A DNA stretch of 64,000 nt from Methylobacterium sp. Leaf118 (GCF_920984675.1 NZ_CAKLBV010000012.1:34311-98310); one strand, 5' to 3'. Counted from the first letter of the stretch, positions 9,937 to 20,353 are shown. The notes: generated by a model not told the origin, from the letters alone. A program made the numbers and translations.

Positions 9937-10689
9937 TTATCTCTGGTTGGCGGGGCGGAGCCCGTCCAGCATCGCGGTGATCGCGGCGCGGGCGGCCTCG
10001 ACGGCGTCCGCGTCCCGCCCGCGCACGACGATGCGGTTGCGAAACCCCTCCGGCGTCATCGACGGGTAGGAGCCGATCGACACGTTGCCGTGCCGGGCCG
10101 CGATCGCCGAGAGGTCGCTCGCGAAATTGCCCTCGGGGATCGCCCCTGCCTCGATCGTCTCGGAGATCACCGGCGCGTTCGCGGTCAGCGTCGGGCGGAT
10201 CGCGTCGAGCATGGCGTTCATGATCTGCGGCACGCCCGCCATCACGTAGACGTTGCCGATATGGAATCCCGGCGCCTTCGAGATCGGATTGGCGATGAGG
10301 TCCGCCCCATGGGGGATGCGGGCCATGCGCAGGCGCGCCGCGTTCAGGTCCTCCGGCCGGTGCCGCTCCAGCAGCATGGCGCGGGCGCGCTCGTCCACGT
10401 CGATCCCGACGCCGAAGGCTCTGGCAACGCTGTCGGCGGTGATGTCGTCGTGGGTCGGGCCGATGCCGCCGGAGGTGAACAGGTAGGTGTAGCGGGCACG
10501 CAAGGCGTTCACGGCCGCGACGATCTCCGCCTCGACATCGGGCACGATGCGCACCTCGCGCAGGTCCACCCCGATCTCGGTCAGCACATCGGCGATGGCG
10601 CCGATGTTCTTGTCCTTGGTGCGGCCCGACAGGATCTCGTCGCCGATGACGAGGATCGCGGCGGTGATCTCTTGGGATTCCTCGGACAT
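9937..10689 (-). CDS. CinA-like competence/damage-inducible protein, molybdopterin-binding domain only
   Basis: 250 residues, a stand-alone MoCF_biosynth domain without the C-terminal nicotinamide-nucleotide amidase domain of full CinA. The start of the domain reads VIGDEILSGRTKDKN near residues 14-28; the nucleotide/phosphate loop TSGGIGPTHDDIT follows near residue 67. Homologues are annotated as competence/damage-inducible protein A; related enzymes act on nucleotide pyrophosphates. The ATG at 10689 is preferred to the longer frame. It is divergent from sfsA. Confidence 0.85.
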   Translation of the reverse strand: MSEESQEITAAILVIGDEILSGRTKDKNIGAIADVLTEIGVDLREVRIVPDVEAEIVAAVNALRARYTYLFTSGGIGPTHDDITADSVARAFGVGIDVDERARAMLLERHRPEDLNAARLRMARIPHGADLIANPISKAPGFHIGNVYVMAGVPQIMNAMLDAIRPTLTANAPVISETIEAGAIPEGNFASDLSAIAARHGNVSIGSYPSMTPEGFRNRIVVRGRDADAVEAARAAITAMLDGLRPANQR

Positions 10690-10772
10690 GCGGCCTCTGC
10701 GGCGTGAGAACGGGTGGAAGCTAGAGCGCGGATCGGCGAAAGCGACGCGGCTCCCGTGCACGAGTGTCGCCC

Positions 10773-11519
10773 ATGCGCTTCCCCTCCGAACTGATCGAAG
10801 GCCGTCTGGTGCGGCGCTACAAGCGCTTCCTCGCCGACGTGATGCTGCCCGACGGGCGCCTCGTCACGGCGCATTGCGCCAATCCCGGCGCGATGCTCGG
10901 CCTCAACACGGAGGGCGCGCGGGTGCTGCTCTCGACCTCCACCAACCCCGCGCGAAAGCTGCCCTTTTCCTGGGAGCTGGTGGAGGCGGACCTGTCCGGC
11001 GGGCCGCAATGGGTCGGGATCAACACGGCGCGGCCCAATGCGCTGGTCGCGGAGGCATTTCGCGAGGGGCGGCTCGGCCCGCTCGCCGGCTACGAGACCC
11101 TGCGGCCCGAGGTCGCCTACGGCAAGGCGAGCCGGGTCGACTTCCTGGCGAGCGGCGGCGGGCAGCCGGACTGCCATGTCGAGGTGAAGAACTGTCACCT
11201 GATGCGGCGCGCCGGCCTCGCCGAGTTTCCCGATTGCAAGGCCGCCCGCTCGGCCCGGCACATGGAGGAACTGGCCGGCGTCGTGGCCGCGGGCGGCCGG
11301 GCCATGCTGATCGTGGTGATCCAGATGCAGGCGGAGGTCTTCGACGTCGCCCGCGACATCGACCCGGTTTTCGACCGGGCGTTTCGGGCCGCGCTGGCCG
11401 CGGGCGTCGAGGCCCGGGCCTATCGCTGCCGGGTCGGGCCGGAGGGCGTGGCGATCGCCGATCCGGTGCCGATCCTCACGCCGGGTGCCGTTCCGCCGCC
11501 CGCTCGAACACGAGGTTGA
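10773..11519 (+). CDS. sfsA: SfsA, sugar fermentation stimulation-family protein
   Basis: 248 residues. The N-terminal IEGRLVRRYKRFLADV, the ANPGAMLGL block and the nuclease-like core SRVDFLASGG...HVEVKNCHLM are signatures of SfsA, which has an OB-fold and a PD-(D/E)xK-like domain and was described as a DNA-binding regulator affecting maltose metabolism in E. coli. The ATG at 10773 gives the family's usual start; a GTG at 10764 is in frame. Its last 44 bases overlap the end of the convergent FkbM gene. Confidence 0.9.
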   Translation: MRFPSELIEGRLVRRYKRFLADVMLPDGRLVTAHCANPGAMLGLNTEGARVLLSTSTNPARKLPFSWELVEADLSGGPQWVGINTARPNALVAEAFREGRLGPLAGYETLRPEVAYGKASRVDFLASGGGQPDCHVEVKNCHLMRRAGLAEFPDCKAARSARHMEELAGVVAAGGRAMLIVVIQMQAEVFDVARDIDPVFDRAFRAALAAGVEARAYRCRVGPEGVAIADPVPILTPGAVPPPARTRG

Positions 11520-12321
11520 GCCGGGTGCGGGTGGTGATCCGGTAGCCGTAGCCTTCGAGGAGGGCCGGCAGGTCGATCTGCCACTGGTCGGTGCCGTTCT
11601 CGACGATGAGGAGCGCAGGCCGCAGCGTCGGCGGGGCCTCCCGCAGGAACGGCTCCAGGATCAGATCCTCGGCCCCCTCCACGTCGAGCTTGATCGCGTC
11701 GATGCGTGCGATCCCTTCCGAGCGGCAGAGGTCCAGCAGCGTCACCGCGGGCACGCGGATGGCCGCGTTCTTGTGGGTGCCGACGATCTTCACGCTCGAC
11801 TCGCCGCGGTTGCGCGGATCGATGAACAGGGTCAGCTCGCCGGCCTTGTCGGCCACCGCGCAAGCGATGGCCTTGACGGTGCCGAACGGGTTCTGGCCGA
11901 TGTTGTAGATCAGCCGGTCGAACACGTCGGGCTGCGGCTCCACCGCCAGGATGCGGGCGCGGGGGCCCGTGAAGCCCGCCACGAACAGCGCGTAGGCGCC
12001 GATATTGGCGCCGACATCGAGGAACACCGCATCCTCCGGCAGGCGCTCCCGCAGCAGCGCCCGCTCCTCGGCGTCGAAGAACTGCGGGGTGAAGAGCACC
12101 TTCTTCTCGCAGTTGTTGTTGTAGGGATGCAGCCGCATCCGCGCGCCGTAGCGCACCACGTCGAGGGGCTTGCCCCGCAGCATCGAGATCGCGATGCGGC
12201 GCAGCAGCATGGCCATTCGCCGGCCGCGCCAGGAATGCTCGTTGAGCCGCTGCGTGCGCGCGGCGATCCGGGCGACGAGCCCGGTCGGGGCGTAGGTGCC
12301 GTAGGGCGAGGAATCCGTCAT
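11476..12321 (-). CDS. FkbM family methyltransferase
   Basis: 281 residues. The SAM-binding motif LDVGANIGAY is at residues 101-110, followed by AVEPQP and, later, IDAIKLDVEGAE, the conserved motif of the FkbM family. These enzymes usually O-methylate sugars of polysaccharides or secondary metabolites, but nothing nearby identifies the acceptor. The ATG at 12321 is chosen over the upstream basic extension. The gene is convergent with sfsA and the 3' ends overlap by 44 bases. Confidence 0.87.
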   Translation of the reverse strand: MTDSSPYGTYAPTGLVARIAARTQRLNEHSWRGRRMAMLLRRIAISMLRGKPLDVVRYGARMRLHPYNNNCEKKVLFTPQFFDAEERALLRERLPEDAVFLDVGANIGAYALFVAGFTGPRARILAVEPQPDVFDRLIYNIGQNPFGTVKAIACAVADKAGELTLFIDPRNRGESSVKIVGTHKNAAIRVPAVTLLDLCRSEGIARIDAIKLDVEGAEDLILEPFLREAPPTLRPALLIVENGTDQWQIDLPALLEGYGYRITTRTRLNLVFERAAERHPA

Positions 12322-12527
12322 CGTGCCGGGGTGATGCCAGCCCCGCAGGGCGGCGGCAAGTCGGGCCTGCTTCCGCGCTGCCGTTCCGAGACGATCGGCC
12401 CGGCCGTGAGCCAAGCTATCGCGGGCCGGATCGCGGGCCGAAGGATGGACCAAACCGCGCATCGTGTCGCTGTCTAAGCCTGCGGGACCTTTGACATCGG
12501 CGCGCGGGCGCCCGATGACACGACCCC

Positions 12528-13292
12528 ATGCAGAGCTTCGATTCCGACGGCGTTGAGATCGCCTTTATCGACGTGCCGGCTCAGGGAGGAACGGGCGATC
12601 CGATCCTGCTGATCCACGGCTTCGCCTCGAACCACGCGGTGAACTGGGTCAACACGCTCTGGGTCAAGTTCCTGTCGGAGGCGGGCTACCGCGTCATCGC
12701 CCTCGACAATCGCGGCCACGGCCAGAGCCAGAAGCTCTACGATCCCGCCGCGTACGGCGCCGATCTGATGGCCGGCGACGGCCTGCGGCTGCTGCGCCAT
12801 CTCGGCATCGCGCGGGCGGACGTGATGGGCTATTCCATGGGCGGGCGCATCGCCGCCCATCTCGCCCTCGACCACCCGGCGGAGGTGCGCTCGCTCCTGA
12901 TCGGCGGGCTCGGCTTCCATCTCGTGGACGGGCACGGCCTGCCGCAGGGCATCGCCGAGGCGCTCGACGCCCCGCCCGGAGCGCCCGCGCCGAACCCGAC
13001 GGCCGCGAGCTTCCGCACCTTCGCCGAGCAGACCAAGAGCGACCTGCGGGCCCTGGCCGCGTGCATCCGCTCCTCGCGCCAGACCCTGTCGCGGGCCGAG
13101 CTCTCGGCCATCGACACGCCGACGCTGGTCTCGGTCGGCACCCTCGACACGGTGGCGGGCTCGGGCACCGAACTCGCCCGGCTGATGCCGAATGCCCGCG
13201 CCCTCGACCTGCCGGGCCGCGACCACGGGACGGCGGTCGGCGACCGGCTGCACCGCAAGGGCGTTCTGGAATTTCTGGCGCAGCGGCCCTGA
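12528..13292 (+). CDS. Alpha/beta hydrolase
   Basis: 254 residues with a complete alpha/beta-hydrolase plan: oxyanion-hole HGFAS after residue 29, a DNRGHGQS turn, the nucleophile elbow GYSMGG with Ser103, an acid near residue 206 (GTLDTVAG) and the catalytic His in GRDHGTAV near residue 236. No signal peptide, so cytosolic. Substrate unknown; the family covers esterases, lactonases and C-C hydrolases. Convergent with the decayed gene at 13293-14013. Confidence 0.87.
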   Translation: MQSFDSDGVEIAFIDVPAQGGTGDPILLIHGFASNHAVNWVNTLWVKFLSEAGYRVIALDNRGHGQSQKLYDPAAYGADLMAGDGLRLLRHLGIARADVMGYSMGGRIAAHLALDHPAEVRSLLIGGLGFHLVDGHGLPQGIAEALDAPPGAPAPNPTAASFRTFAEQTKSDLRALAACIRSSRQTLSRAELSAIDTPTLVSVGTLDTVAGSGTELARLMPNARALDLPGRDHGTAVGDRLHRKGVLEFLAQRP

Positions 13293-14013
13293 TCAGCCCG
13301 GCGCGGCGAGCCAGACCGGCACCCATCGCGCCGGCCGCGGGGCCCGGGCCAGATCGGCCCGCGCCGCGTCGGGAGGCGCCGGGGCACCCTCGATCGCCGG
13401 GCGGCCCTGATCATCGAACCGCGGCAGGATGCGGCCGTCGCAGAACCGGCCGAGCGCGGCGGAGAACCACAGGCCGAGATTCGGGGTCGGCCCGGGCCTG
13501 TTCGTGGCGCAGGGTCCGCAGCAGCGGCGTGATCGCGGCGGCCTCGGGAAAGGGCTCCGGCCCCCGGGTCAGGACGCGGGCCTCGGTAAGCGGCCCGACC
13601 CTCGCGATCCGGAACCGGCGGTGATTCCACGTTTCCGGCCCCGGCGGGCGGTGGGCCGCGAGGCGGTCGGCGATCGCCCGCAGGGTCGGATGCCCGGCCC
13701 ACTACGCCTCGCCGGCACTCCCCCGTGCCTCGATCCGGGCCGCGAAGGCCGTCGAATCCGGCTCATCCGCGGCGAGGGTTGTCACGCGCTCGGGCCCGAT
13801 CCGCGCGCCAAGCCAGTCGCGCAGGGCAGCGGGCCCGTCCTCGCCGGCCGCTGATGGGTCGTCCTCCTCGTCGTCCGCCTTCGAGGGGGCGAGATCGCTT
13901 CACTCCGAATCCGCGAAGGCCGCGAGAGCGAGCTTCGCCAGAATGCCGGCGAGCGTGCCGGCGCGCGGAGCCGCCTGCCCTTCCGGGCCGAGGCCGTCGC
14001 CGGGCTCGCTCAC
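13293..14013 (-). pseudogene. Decayed gene coupled to the PPC-repeat protein gene
   Basis: Reading the minus strand from a GTG at 14013 gives a continuous protein-like frame interrupted three times: a TGA at 13902-13900 (codon 38), a TAG at 13704-13702 (codon 104) and a one-base frameshift near 13480-13490, after which the frame runs to a TGA at 13293. The rebuilt product is about 239 residues, acidic near codon 45, with readable segments such as RDWLGARIGPERV, PLLRTLRHEQ and NLGLWFSAALGRFCDGRI. The GTG overlaps the stop of the repeat-protein gene (GTGA), the layout of a translationally coupled partner. No family recognised. The evidence for decay is direct; a sequencing error could explain one lesion, hardly all three. 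Confidence 0.6.
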
Positions 14014-17000
14014 GCCAGATCGAATACGCCGAGCTGATAGGTGCCGGTGGCGGTCTTCACGCCGCCGATTTCGAGATAATGCACCCCCGTCGTCGTCGCG
14101 GTGAACTGGATTTCGGGATTGAGCGTGCCGTTGGCATCGTCGTTGTAGGCGAGGATCGTCCCCGCGCTGTTGAACAGATGCAACTCGCCGTCCTGCAACA
14201 CGCCGCTGGAGCTCCCGCCGGTCGCCTTCAGGGCATAGCTGTGACCGGCCACGAGGTTGAATTGGAACATGTCCGTATCGCCCGCGGTCTCGATCGTTCC
14301 CATCCGGTTCTGGTCGATCGTCAGGACGCCGAGGGGCGAGGCCGGATCGGTGATCGTATCGGCGTGATCGTCGAAGCCACGCTTGGCCGTGATCAGATAG
14401 CTGCCGGTGCCCGTCGGCGTGGCGCTCTTCACCTCGAGATAGTAGGTGCCGGCCGTGGTCGCCGTATAGGTCACGCGCGCGTTCGAGGAATTGAAGTCGT
14501 CGTTGAACCGCAGAAGCGTGCCCGAACTGCTGGAGAGGCTCAGCGCGGCATCGGCGAGGGCCGCGCCGCCATTCGTGGATCCGGCGACATCGAAGGTGTA
14601 GCTCTGACCCGCCGCGAGCGTGACGGCGATCACGTCCTTGTCGCTGCCCGTCTCGACCGTGCCGTAGAGCGCGCCGTTGATCGCGAGGGTCCCCAGCGTC
14701 CCGGCGCCGTTAGAGGTGTCCCGAAGGTCGTCGTAGCCGGTCTCGAACGCGATCAGGTAGTTGCCTGTCCCGCCCGCATTCGCGCTGCCGGCCTCGAGAT
14801 AATAGGTGCCGCTCGTGGCCGCCTTGAAGGTGAGGTGGGAATTCGTCGAATTGAAATCATCGTTCACGAAAATCTTCGTACCCGAGCTGTTCAGGAGGCG
14901 CAGATAGGCATTGTCGAGGCTCAGGCCGCCATTGGTCGAACTGGCGAGGTCGAAGCTGTAGGTCTCTCCCGCCGTCAGGACGATCTTGTAGAGATCCTTG
15001 TCGCCCGCCCGTTCGATCGTGCCGTAGAGTGATCCGTTGACCGTCAGCGCGCCGAGGGTGCCGGCGCCGTTATAGGTGTTGCGCAGGTCGTCGTAGTCGG
15101 TCTTGGCCGAGATCCGGTAGTTTCCGGTGCCCGTCGTGGTCGCGCTTCTCGCCTCGAGATAGTAGATGCCGCTCGTGGTCGCCTTGAAGGTCAGGTGCGA
15201 GTAGGTCGCATTGAAATCGTCGTTGACGAGGATCTGGGTGCCGGAGCCGTTCAGCAGGCGCAGGTAGGCGTTGTCGAGGCCCGTCCCGCCATTGGACGAG
15301 CTGAACAGGTCAAAGCTGTAGGTCTCTCCCGCGGTCAGGGCGATCTTGTAGATGTCCCGGTCGCCGGCCAGCTCGATCGTGCCGTAGAGTGATCCGTTGA
15401 CCGTCAGCGCGCCGAGGGTGCCGGACCCATTATAGGTGTTGCGCAGGTCGTCGTAGCCGGTCTTGGCCGAGATCCGGTAGTTTCCGGTGCCGGTCGTGGT
15501 CGCGCTTTTCGCCTCGAGATAATAGGTCCCGCTGGTGACCACCTTGAAGGTCAGATGCGAGTAGGTCGCGTTGAAGTCGTCGTTGACGAGGATCTGGGTG
15601 CCGGAGCCGTTCAACAGGCGCAGGTATGCGTTGTCGAGGCCCGCGCCGCCATTGGACGAGCTGAACAGGTCGAAGCTGTAGGTCTGCCCGGCCGTCAGGA
15701 CGACCTTGTAGATGTCCCGGTCGCCGGCCGCTTCGATCGTGCCGTAGAGCGATCCGTTGACCGTCAGCGCGCCGAGGGTGCCGGCGCCGTTATAGGTGTT
15801 GCGCAGGTCGTCGTAGCCGGTCCTGGCGGAGATCGCGTAGTGTCCGGTGCCCGTCGCGGTCGCACTTTTCGCCTCGAGATAATAGGTCCCGCCGGTGCTT
15901 GCCTTGAAGGTGAGGTGCGCGTTGGTCGTGTTGAAGTCATCGTTGACGAGGATCTGGGTGCCGGAGCCGTTCAGCAATCGCAGGTAGGCATTGTCCAGGG
16001 CGGTCCCGCCATTGGCCGTGCTGACGAGGTCGAAGCTGTAGGTCTGCCCCGCCGTGAGGGCGATGGCGAACACGTCCCGGTCTCCTGCGGCGCCGATTCG
16101 GCCGGTCCGAGTGTCGCCCGCGCTGAGGGTTCCGAGCGGTTCGGACGGATCGTTGTAGGTGTCGCGGTAATCGTCGGGAGTGGTGGTGCCCGCCGATGCG
16201 AGGATCCGGTAGGTGCCGGTTCTCCCGTCGCCGAAGGCATCGACGTAGTAGGTGCCGCTGGTGGTCACGCTGAAGACGAGCGTATTGTCGGTGCTCGCCC
16301 CATCGGCATCCGTCGAGAAGCCGACGGCGCCGCCTTCCTTGTCGCGCAGGTAGAACGAGGGATCGGCCAGGGTGAAGCCCGAGGAGGCGCCCTGCATCGT
16401 GAACGCGTAGGTGCGACCGGCGACGAGATCGATCGCGAAGATGTCCTGGTCGTTGGCGAGTTCGAGGGTGCCGATGGCGGTGCCGCCGGCGGTCAGGCTG
16501 CCCAGGGCTTCGTTGGTGTCGTCGTAGCTGTCGCGGTAATCGTCGTTGAAGCCGGAACTGGCCAGGACCCGGTAGGTGCCGGTGCCACCGCCGCCGAAGG
16601 TGTCGACGTAGTAGGTGCTGCTCGTGGTCGCGGTGAAGGTCAGCGCGTCGTCGGTGCTGGTTCCGCCGATGCCCCGCGAGAAGCCGACGGCGCTGCCGGC
16701 CTGATCGCGTAGGTAGAAGGACGGCTCGGCCAGGGTGAAGCCCGAGGAGGCGCCCTGCATGGTGAACGCGTAGGTGCGACCGGCCACGAGATCGATCGCG
16801 AAGATGTCTTGGTCGTTGGCGATCTCGAGCGTGCCGGTGGCGCTCCCGCCCGGCGTCAGCCTACCCAGGATCTCGTTGGGGTCGTCGTAGGTGTCGCGAT
16901 AATCGTCGTTGAAGCCGGAACTGGCCAGCAGCCGATAGCTGCCGGTGCCGCCGCCACCGAAGGTGTCGACGTAGTAGGTGCCGCTCGTGTCCACCGTGAA

Positions 17001-18029
17001 GGTGAGGGCGTCGTCGGTGCTGGTCCCGCCGAGGCCCCGCGAGAAGCCGACGGCGCTGCCGGCCTGATCGCGCAGGTAGAAGGATGGCTCGGCGAGGGTG
17101 AAGCCCGAGGAGGCGCCCTGCATGGTGAACGTGTAGGTACGGCCGGCGACGAGATCGATCGCGAAGATGTCCTCATCGTTGGCGATCTCGAGCGTGCCGG
17201 TGGCGCTCCCGCCCGGCGTCAGACTGCCCAGGGCCTCGTTGGTGTCGTCGTAGCTGTCGCGGTAATCGTCGATGAAGCCAGAATTGGCCTGAATCCGGTA
17301 GGTGCCGGTGCCGCCGCCGCCGAAGGTGTCGACGTAGTAGGTGCCGCTCGTACGCGCCGTGAAGGTCAGCGCGTCGTCGGTGCTGGTTCCGCCGATACCC
17401 CGCGAGAAGCCGACGGCGCTGCCGGCCTGATCGCGCAGGTAGAAGGACGGCTCGGCAAGAGTGAAGCCCGAGGAGGCGCCCTGCATGGTGAGCGTGTAGG
17501 TGCGGCCGGCGACGAGATCGATCGCGAAGATGTCCTCATCGTTCGCGACTTCGAGAGTGCCGGTGGCGGTGCTCCCGGGCGTCAGCCTGCCCAGCGCCTC
17601 GTTGGCGTCGTCGTAGCTGTCGCGGTAATCGTCGATGAAGCCGGGATCGGCCAGCAGCCGGTAGCTGCCGGTGCCGCCGCCGCCGAAGTTGTCGACGTAG
17701 TAGGTGCCGCTCGTGCGCGCCGTGAAGGTCAGCGCGTCGTCGGTGCTGGTTCCGCCGAGGCCCCGCGAGAAGCCGACGGCGCTGCCGACTTGATCACGCA
17801 GGTAGAAGGAGGGATCGGCGAGGGTGAAGCCCGAAGAGGCACCCTGCATGGTGAGCGTGTAGGTGCGGCCGGCAACGAGATCGATCGCGAAGATGTCCTC
17901 ATCGTTCGCGACTTCGAGAGTGCCGGTGGCGGTGGCGCCGGGCGTCAGACTGCCGAGGGCGCCGGCACCATTGTAGGTGTTGCGAAAATCGTCGGCCACG
18001 TGAAGCCCTCCCCAGAGCCGAACCGACAT
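14010..18029 (-). CDS. Giant tandem-repeat protein with 11 PPC-like (pre-peptidase C-terminal) domains
   Basis: 1339 residues made almost entirely of 11 tandem domains of about 120 residues. Each begins DDxRxxYxx, continues with GTLexAnDxDxFaidLvAGxTYxf and ends with SGTYYvexxgxxxTGxYxI, the pattern of bacterial PPC beta-sandwich domains. Domains 1-5 (363-base period) are nearly identical, domain 6 is a hybrid, domains 7-10 (360-base period) form a second family and domain 11 is divergent. No enzymatic domain and no classical signal peptide follow the ATG at 18029, so export by a leaderless (for example type I) route or an adhesive/surface role is inference. A decayed gene overlaps its stop. 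Confidence 0.9.
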   Translation of the reverse strand: MSVRLWGGLHVADDFRNTYNGAGALGSLTPGATATGTLEVANDEDIFAIDLVAGRTYTLTMQGASSGFTLADPSFYLRDQVGSAVGFSRGLGGTSTDDALTFTARTSGTYYVDNFGGGGTGSYRLLADPGFIDDYRDSYDDANEALGRLTPGSTATGTLEVANDEDIFAIDLVAGRTYTLTMQGASSGFTLAEPSFYLRDQAGSAVGFSRGIGGTSTDDALTFTARTSGTYYVDTFGGGGTGTYRIQANSGFIDDYRDSYDDTNEALGSLTPGGSATGTLEIANDEDIFAIDLVAGRTYTFTMQGASSGFTLAEPSFYLRDQAGSAVGFSRGLGGTSTDDALTFTVDTSGTYYVDTFGGGGTGSYRLLASSGFNDDYRDTYDDPNEILGRLTPGGSATGTLEIANDQDIFAIDLVAGRTYAFTMQGASSGFTLAEPSFYLRDQAGSAVGFSRGIGGTSTDDALTFTATTSSTYYVDTFGGGGTGTYRVLASSGFNDDYRDSYDDTNEALGSLTAGGTAIGTLELANDQDIFAIDLVAGRTYAFTMQGASSGFTLADPSFYLRDKEGGAVGFSTDADGASTDNTLVFSVTTSGTYYVDAFGDGRTGTYRILASAGTTTPDDYRDTYNDPSEPLGTLSAGDTRTGRIGAAGDRDVFAIALTAGQTYSFDLVSTANGGTALDNAYLRLLNGSGTQILVNDDFNTTNAHLTFKASTGGTYYLEAKSATATGTGHYAISARTGYDDLRNTYNGAGTLGALTVNGSLYGTIEAAGDRDIYKVVLTAGQTYSFDLFSSSNGGAGLDNAYLRLLNGSGTQILVNDDFNATYSHLTFKVVTSGTYYLEAKSATTTGTGNYRISAKTGYDDLRNTYNGSGTLGALTVNGSLYGTIELAGDRDIYKIALTAGETYSFDLFSSSNGGTGLDNAYLRLLNGSGTQILVNDDFNATYSHLTFKATTSGIYYLEARSATTTGTGNYRISAKTDYDDLRNTYNGAGTLGALTVNGSLYGTIERAGDKDLYKIVLTAGETYSFDLASSTNGGLSLDNAYLRLLNSSGTKIFVNDDFNSTNSHLTFKAATSGTYYLEAGSANAGGTGNYLIAFETGYDDLRDTSNGAGTLGTLAINGALYGTVETGSDKDVIAVTLAAGQSYTFDVAGSTNGGAALADAALSLSSSSGTLLRFNDDFNSSNARVTYTATTAGTYYLEVKSATPTGTGSYLITAKRGFDDHADTITDPASPLGVLTIDQNRMGTIETAGDTDMFQFNLVAGHSYALKATGGSSSGVLQDGELHLFNSAGTILAYNDDANGTLNPEIQFTATTTGVHYLEIGGVKTATGTYQLGVFDLA
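14080..18000 (-). repeat. Tandem DNA repeat array of 11 units (360/363 bases) inside the PPC-repeat gene
   Basis: Recurring landmarks on the plus strand, such as the GTCGTCGTAG block, fall at 16518, 16881 and 17244 (363-base steps), and the corresponding block in the second family recurs every 360 bases on lines starting 15061, 15421 and 15781. Units within each family are highly similar at nucleotide level, implying recent unequal crossing-over or gene conversion. Copy number may therefore vary between strains, and short-read assemblies may misrepresent it. Confidence 0.9.
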
Positions 18030-18532
18030 TGTCCGGTTTTTACGTGAGCGTGTCGCCTAGACCTATCATGCGCCTGCGTTGCATTCCAAATCAAATCAGT
18101 GATTGCTGCACGGGGAACGTATCGCATGACTTTTGGCGTCTTGTTCGGACTGTTGTCTTGGCTGTGAGCGGCGCGCGTGATCCGGAGGTCAACACAAGTT
18201 GTGGTCGCGCCGCCGCGTCCTTGTCTGGAGAGAGGCCGCGATCAACCCGATGTCGGCGCTTCCAGGCAGCGAGAGATGGTTTTCAACTGGGGGAGATCTG
18301 CATGTGCAGGCATCCGTACCCGTCTCAACCATAGGGGGAGCCGAGCGGGATCGGCCCGGGCCGGGACGTAGGGTGGTCGGCCGCACGCTCGGCCTCGCCA
18401 CCCGAGAGAATGCCGGACAGCGACGCGCCCAGACCCGCCGTCGCGATTCCGACCGGGGGGCAACGACGCCTGAGGCACACGGGCGCAGAACCCGTGCGTC
18501 ACGCGAAGAAACGCGTCGAGCTGGGCTCCGCG
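18030..18532. other. Intergenic region upstream of the PPC-repeat gene, no gene seen
   Basis: About 500 bases between the repeat-protein gene (start 18029, minus) and the stop of the ABC-2 permease gene. The first 150 bases are noticeably less GC-rich than the surroundings and should hold the repeat-protein promoter; no clear -35/-10 pair stands out. The rest is GC-rich with short open frames whose composition does not look coding. No terminator with a T-tract was found. Confidence 0.5.
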
Positions 18533-19294
18533 TCAGCTCTTCAGCCGATAGCCGGTGCGGAAGATCCACGTCACCAGGGCGAGGCAGAGGGCGAGGAAGG
18601 CGAAGGTCGCGGCGAGGCTGATGCCGAGCGCCACGTCGCCCTTGCCGAAGAAGGCCCAGCGGAAGCCGCTCACCAGATAGACCACCGGGTTGAACAGGCT
18701 CACCGTGTGCCAGAACGGCGGCAGCATCTCGATGGAGTAGAAGCTGCCCCCCAGGAAGGTCAGCGGCGTGACCACGAGCAGCGGGACGAGTTGGAGCTTC
18801 TCGAAACCGTCCGCCCACAGGCCGATCACGAACCCGAACAGGCTGAAGGTGATCGCGGTGAGGAGCAGGAACAGCAGCATCCAGACCGGGTGCTGGATAT
18901 GCAGCGGCACGAACAGGGCCGAGGTGCCCAGGATGATGAGTCCGATCACGATCGACTTGGTGGCGGCCGCCCCGACATAGCCGATGACGGTCTCGAGCGG
19001 CGAGATCGGCGCCGACAGGAGTTCGTAGATCGTGCCGGAAAAGCGCGGGAAGTAGATGCCGAAGGCGGCGTTGGAGACGCTCTGGGTCAGGAGCGAGAGC
19101 ATGATCAGCCCCGGCACGATGAAGGCGCCGTAGGGGATGCCGTCCACCGTCTGCATCCGCGCGCCGATCGCCGCGCCGAATACGACGAAATAGAGCGAGG
19201 TGGCGATGACCGGAGCGACGATGCTCTGGAGCGCCGTGCGCCAGAAGCGGGCCATCTCGAAGCGGTAGATCGCGAGGATCGCCGGCAGGTTCAT
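18533..19294 (-). CDS. ABC-2 type transporter permease
   Basis: 253 residues from the ATG at 19294, ten bases after the ATPase gene. Six hydrophobic segments and the ABC-2 signature region around [21 protein letters not shown], followed by [15 protein letters not shown] and the [12 protein letters not shown] block, match the YadH/NodJ-like exporter permeases. With the ATPase it would form an exporter with two permease and two ATPase subunits in the inner membrane. Substrate unknown; YadGH itself is uncharacterised. The longer open frame upstream overlaps the ATPase gene and is rejected as the start. Confidence 0.9.
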   Translation of the reverse strand: MNLPAILAIYRFEMARFWRTALQSIVAPVIATSLYFVVFGAAIGARMQTVDGIPYGAFIVPGLIMLSLLTQSVSNAAFGIYFPRFSGTIYELLSAPISPLETVIGYVGAAATKSIVIGLIILGTSALFVPLHIQHPVWMLLFLLLTAITFSLFGFVIGLWADGFEKLQLVPLLVVTPLTFLGGSFYSIEMLPPFWHTVSLFNPVVYLVSGFRWAFFGKGDVALGISLAATFAFLALCLALVTWIFRTGYRLKS

Positions 19295-19304
19295 GCGGGT
19301 AGCC

Positions 19305-20231
<927 letters not shown>

Positions 20232-20319
20232 CGCGATCCGGGATGTGACGGTGCCTCACGAACCGCCCATCCCCCGCCCGGTCCGAGCGGGTCGGGACGG
20301 CGCAGGGGACGTTCGTCGA

Positions 20320-20349
20320 GAGACATCAAGACGGGGCGCGCCCTATAGC
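20320..20349 (+). promoter_or_regulatory. Candidate promoter of the small RNA at about 20354
   Basis: A GAGACA (20320-20325) and a TATAGC (20344-20349) are 18 bases apart on the plus strand, resembling a vegetative -35/-10 pair (4/6 and 4/6 matches). There is no plus-strand gene before the terminator at 20482-20515, so the pair would drive a non-coding transcript. Confidence 0.35.
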
Positions 20350-20353
20350 ATGC

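Noticed and set aside
14080..18000. Tandem repeats that might be a CRISPR array
   Set aside because: Units are 360-363 bases, coding throughout and without spacer structure.
13725..18047. Long plus-strand open frames opposite the PPC-repeat gene
   Set aside because: They mirror the repeat periodicity and give Val/Gly/Ala/Arg-rich sequence without domain features; the minus-strand repeat protein explains the openness.
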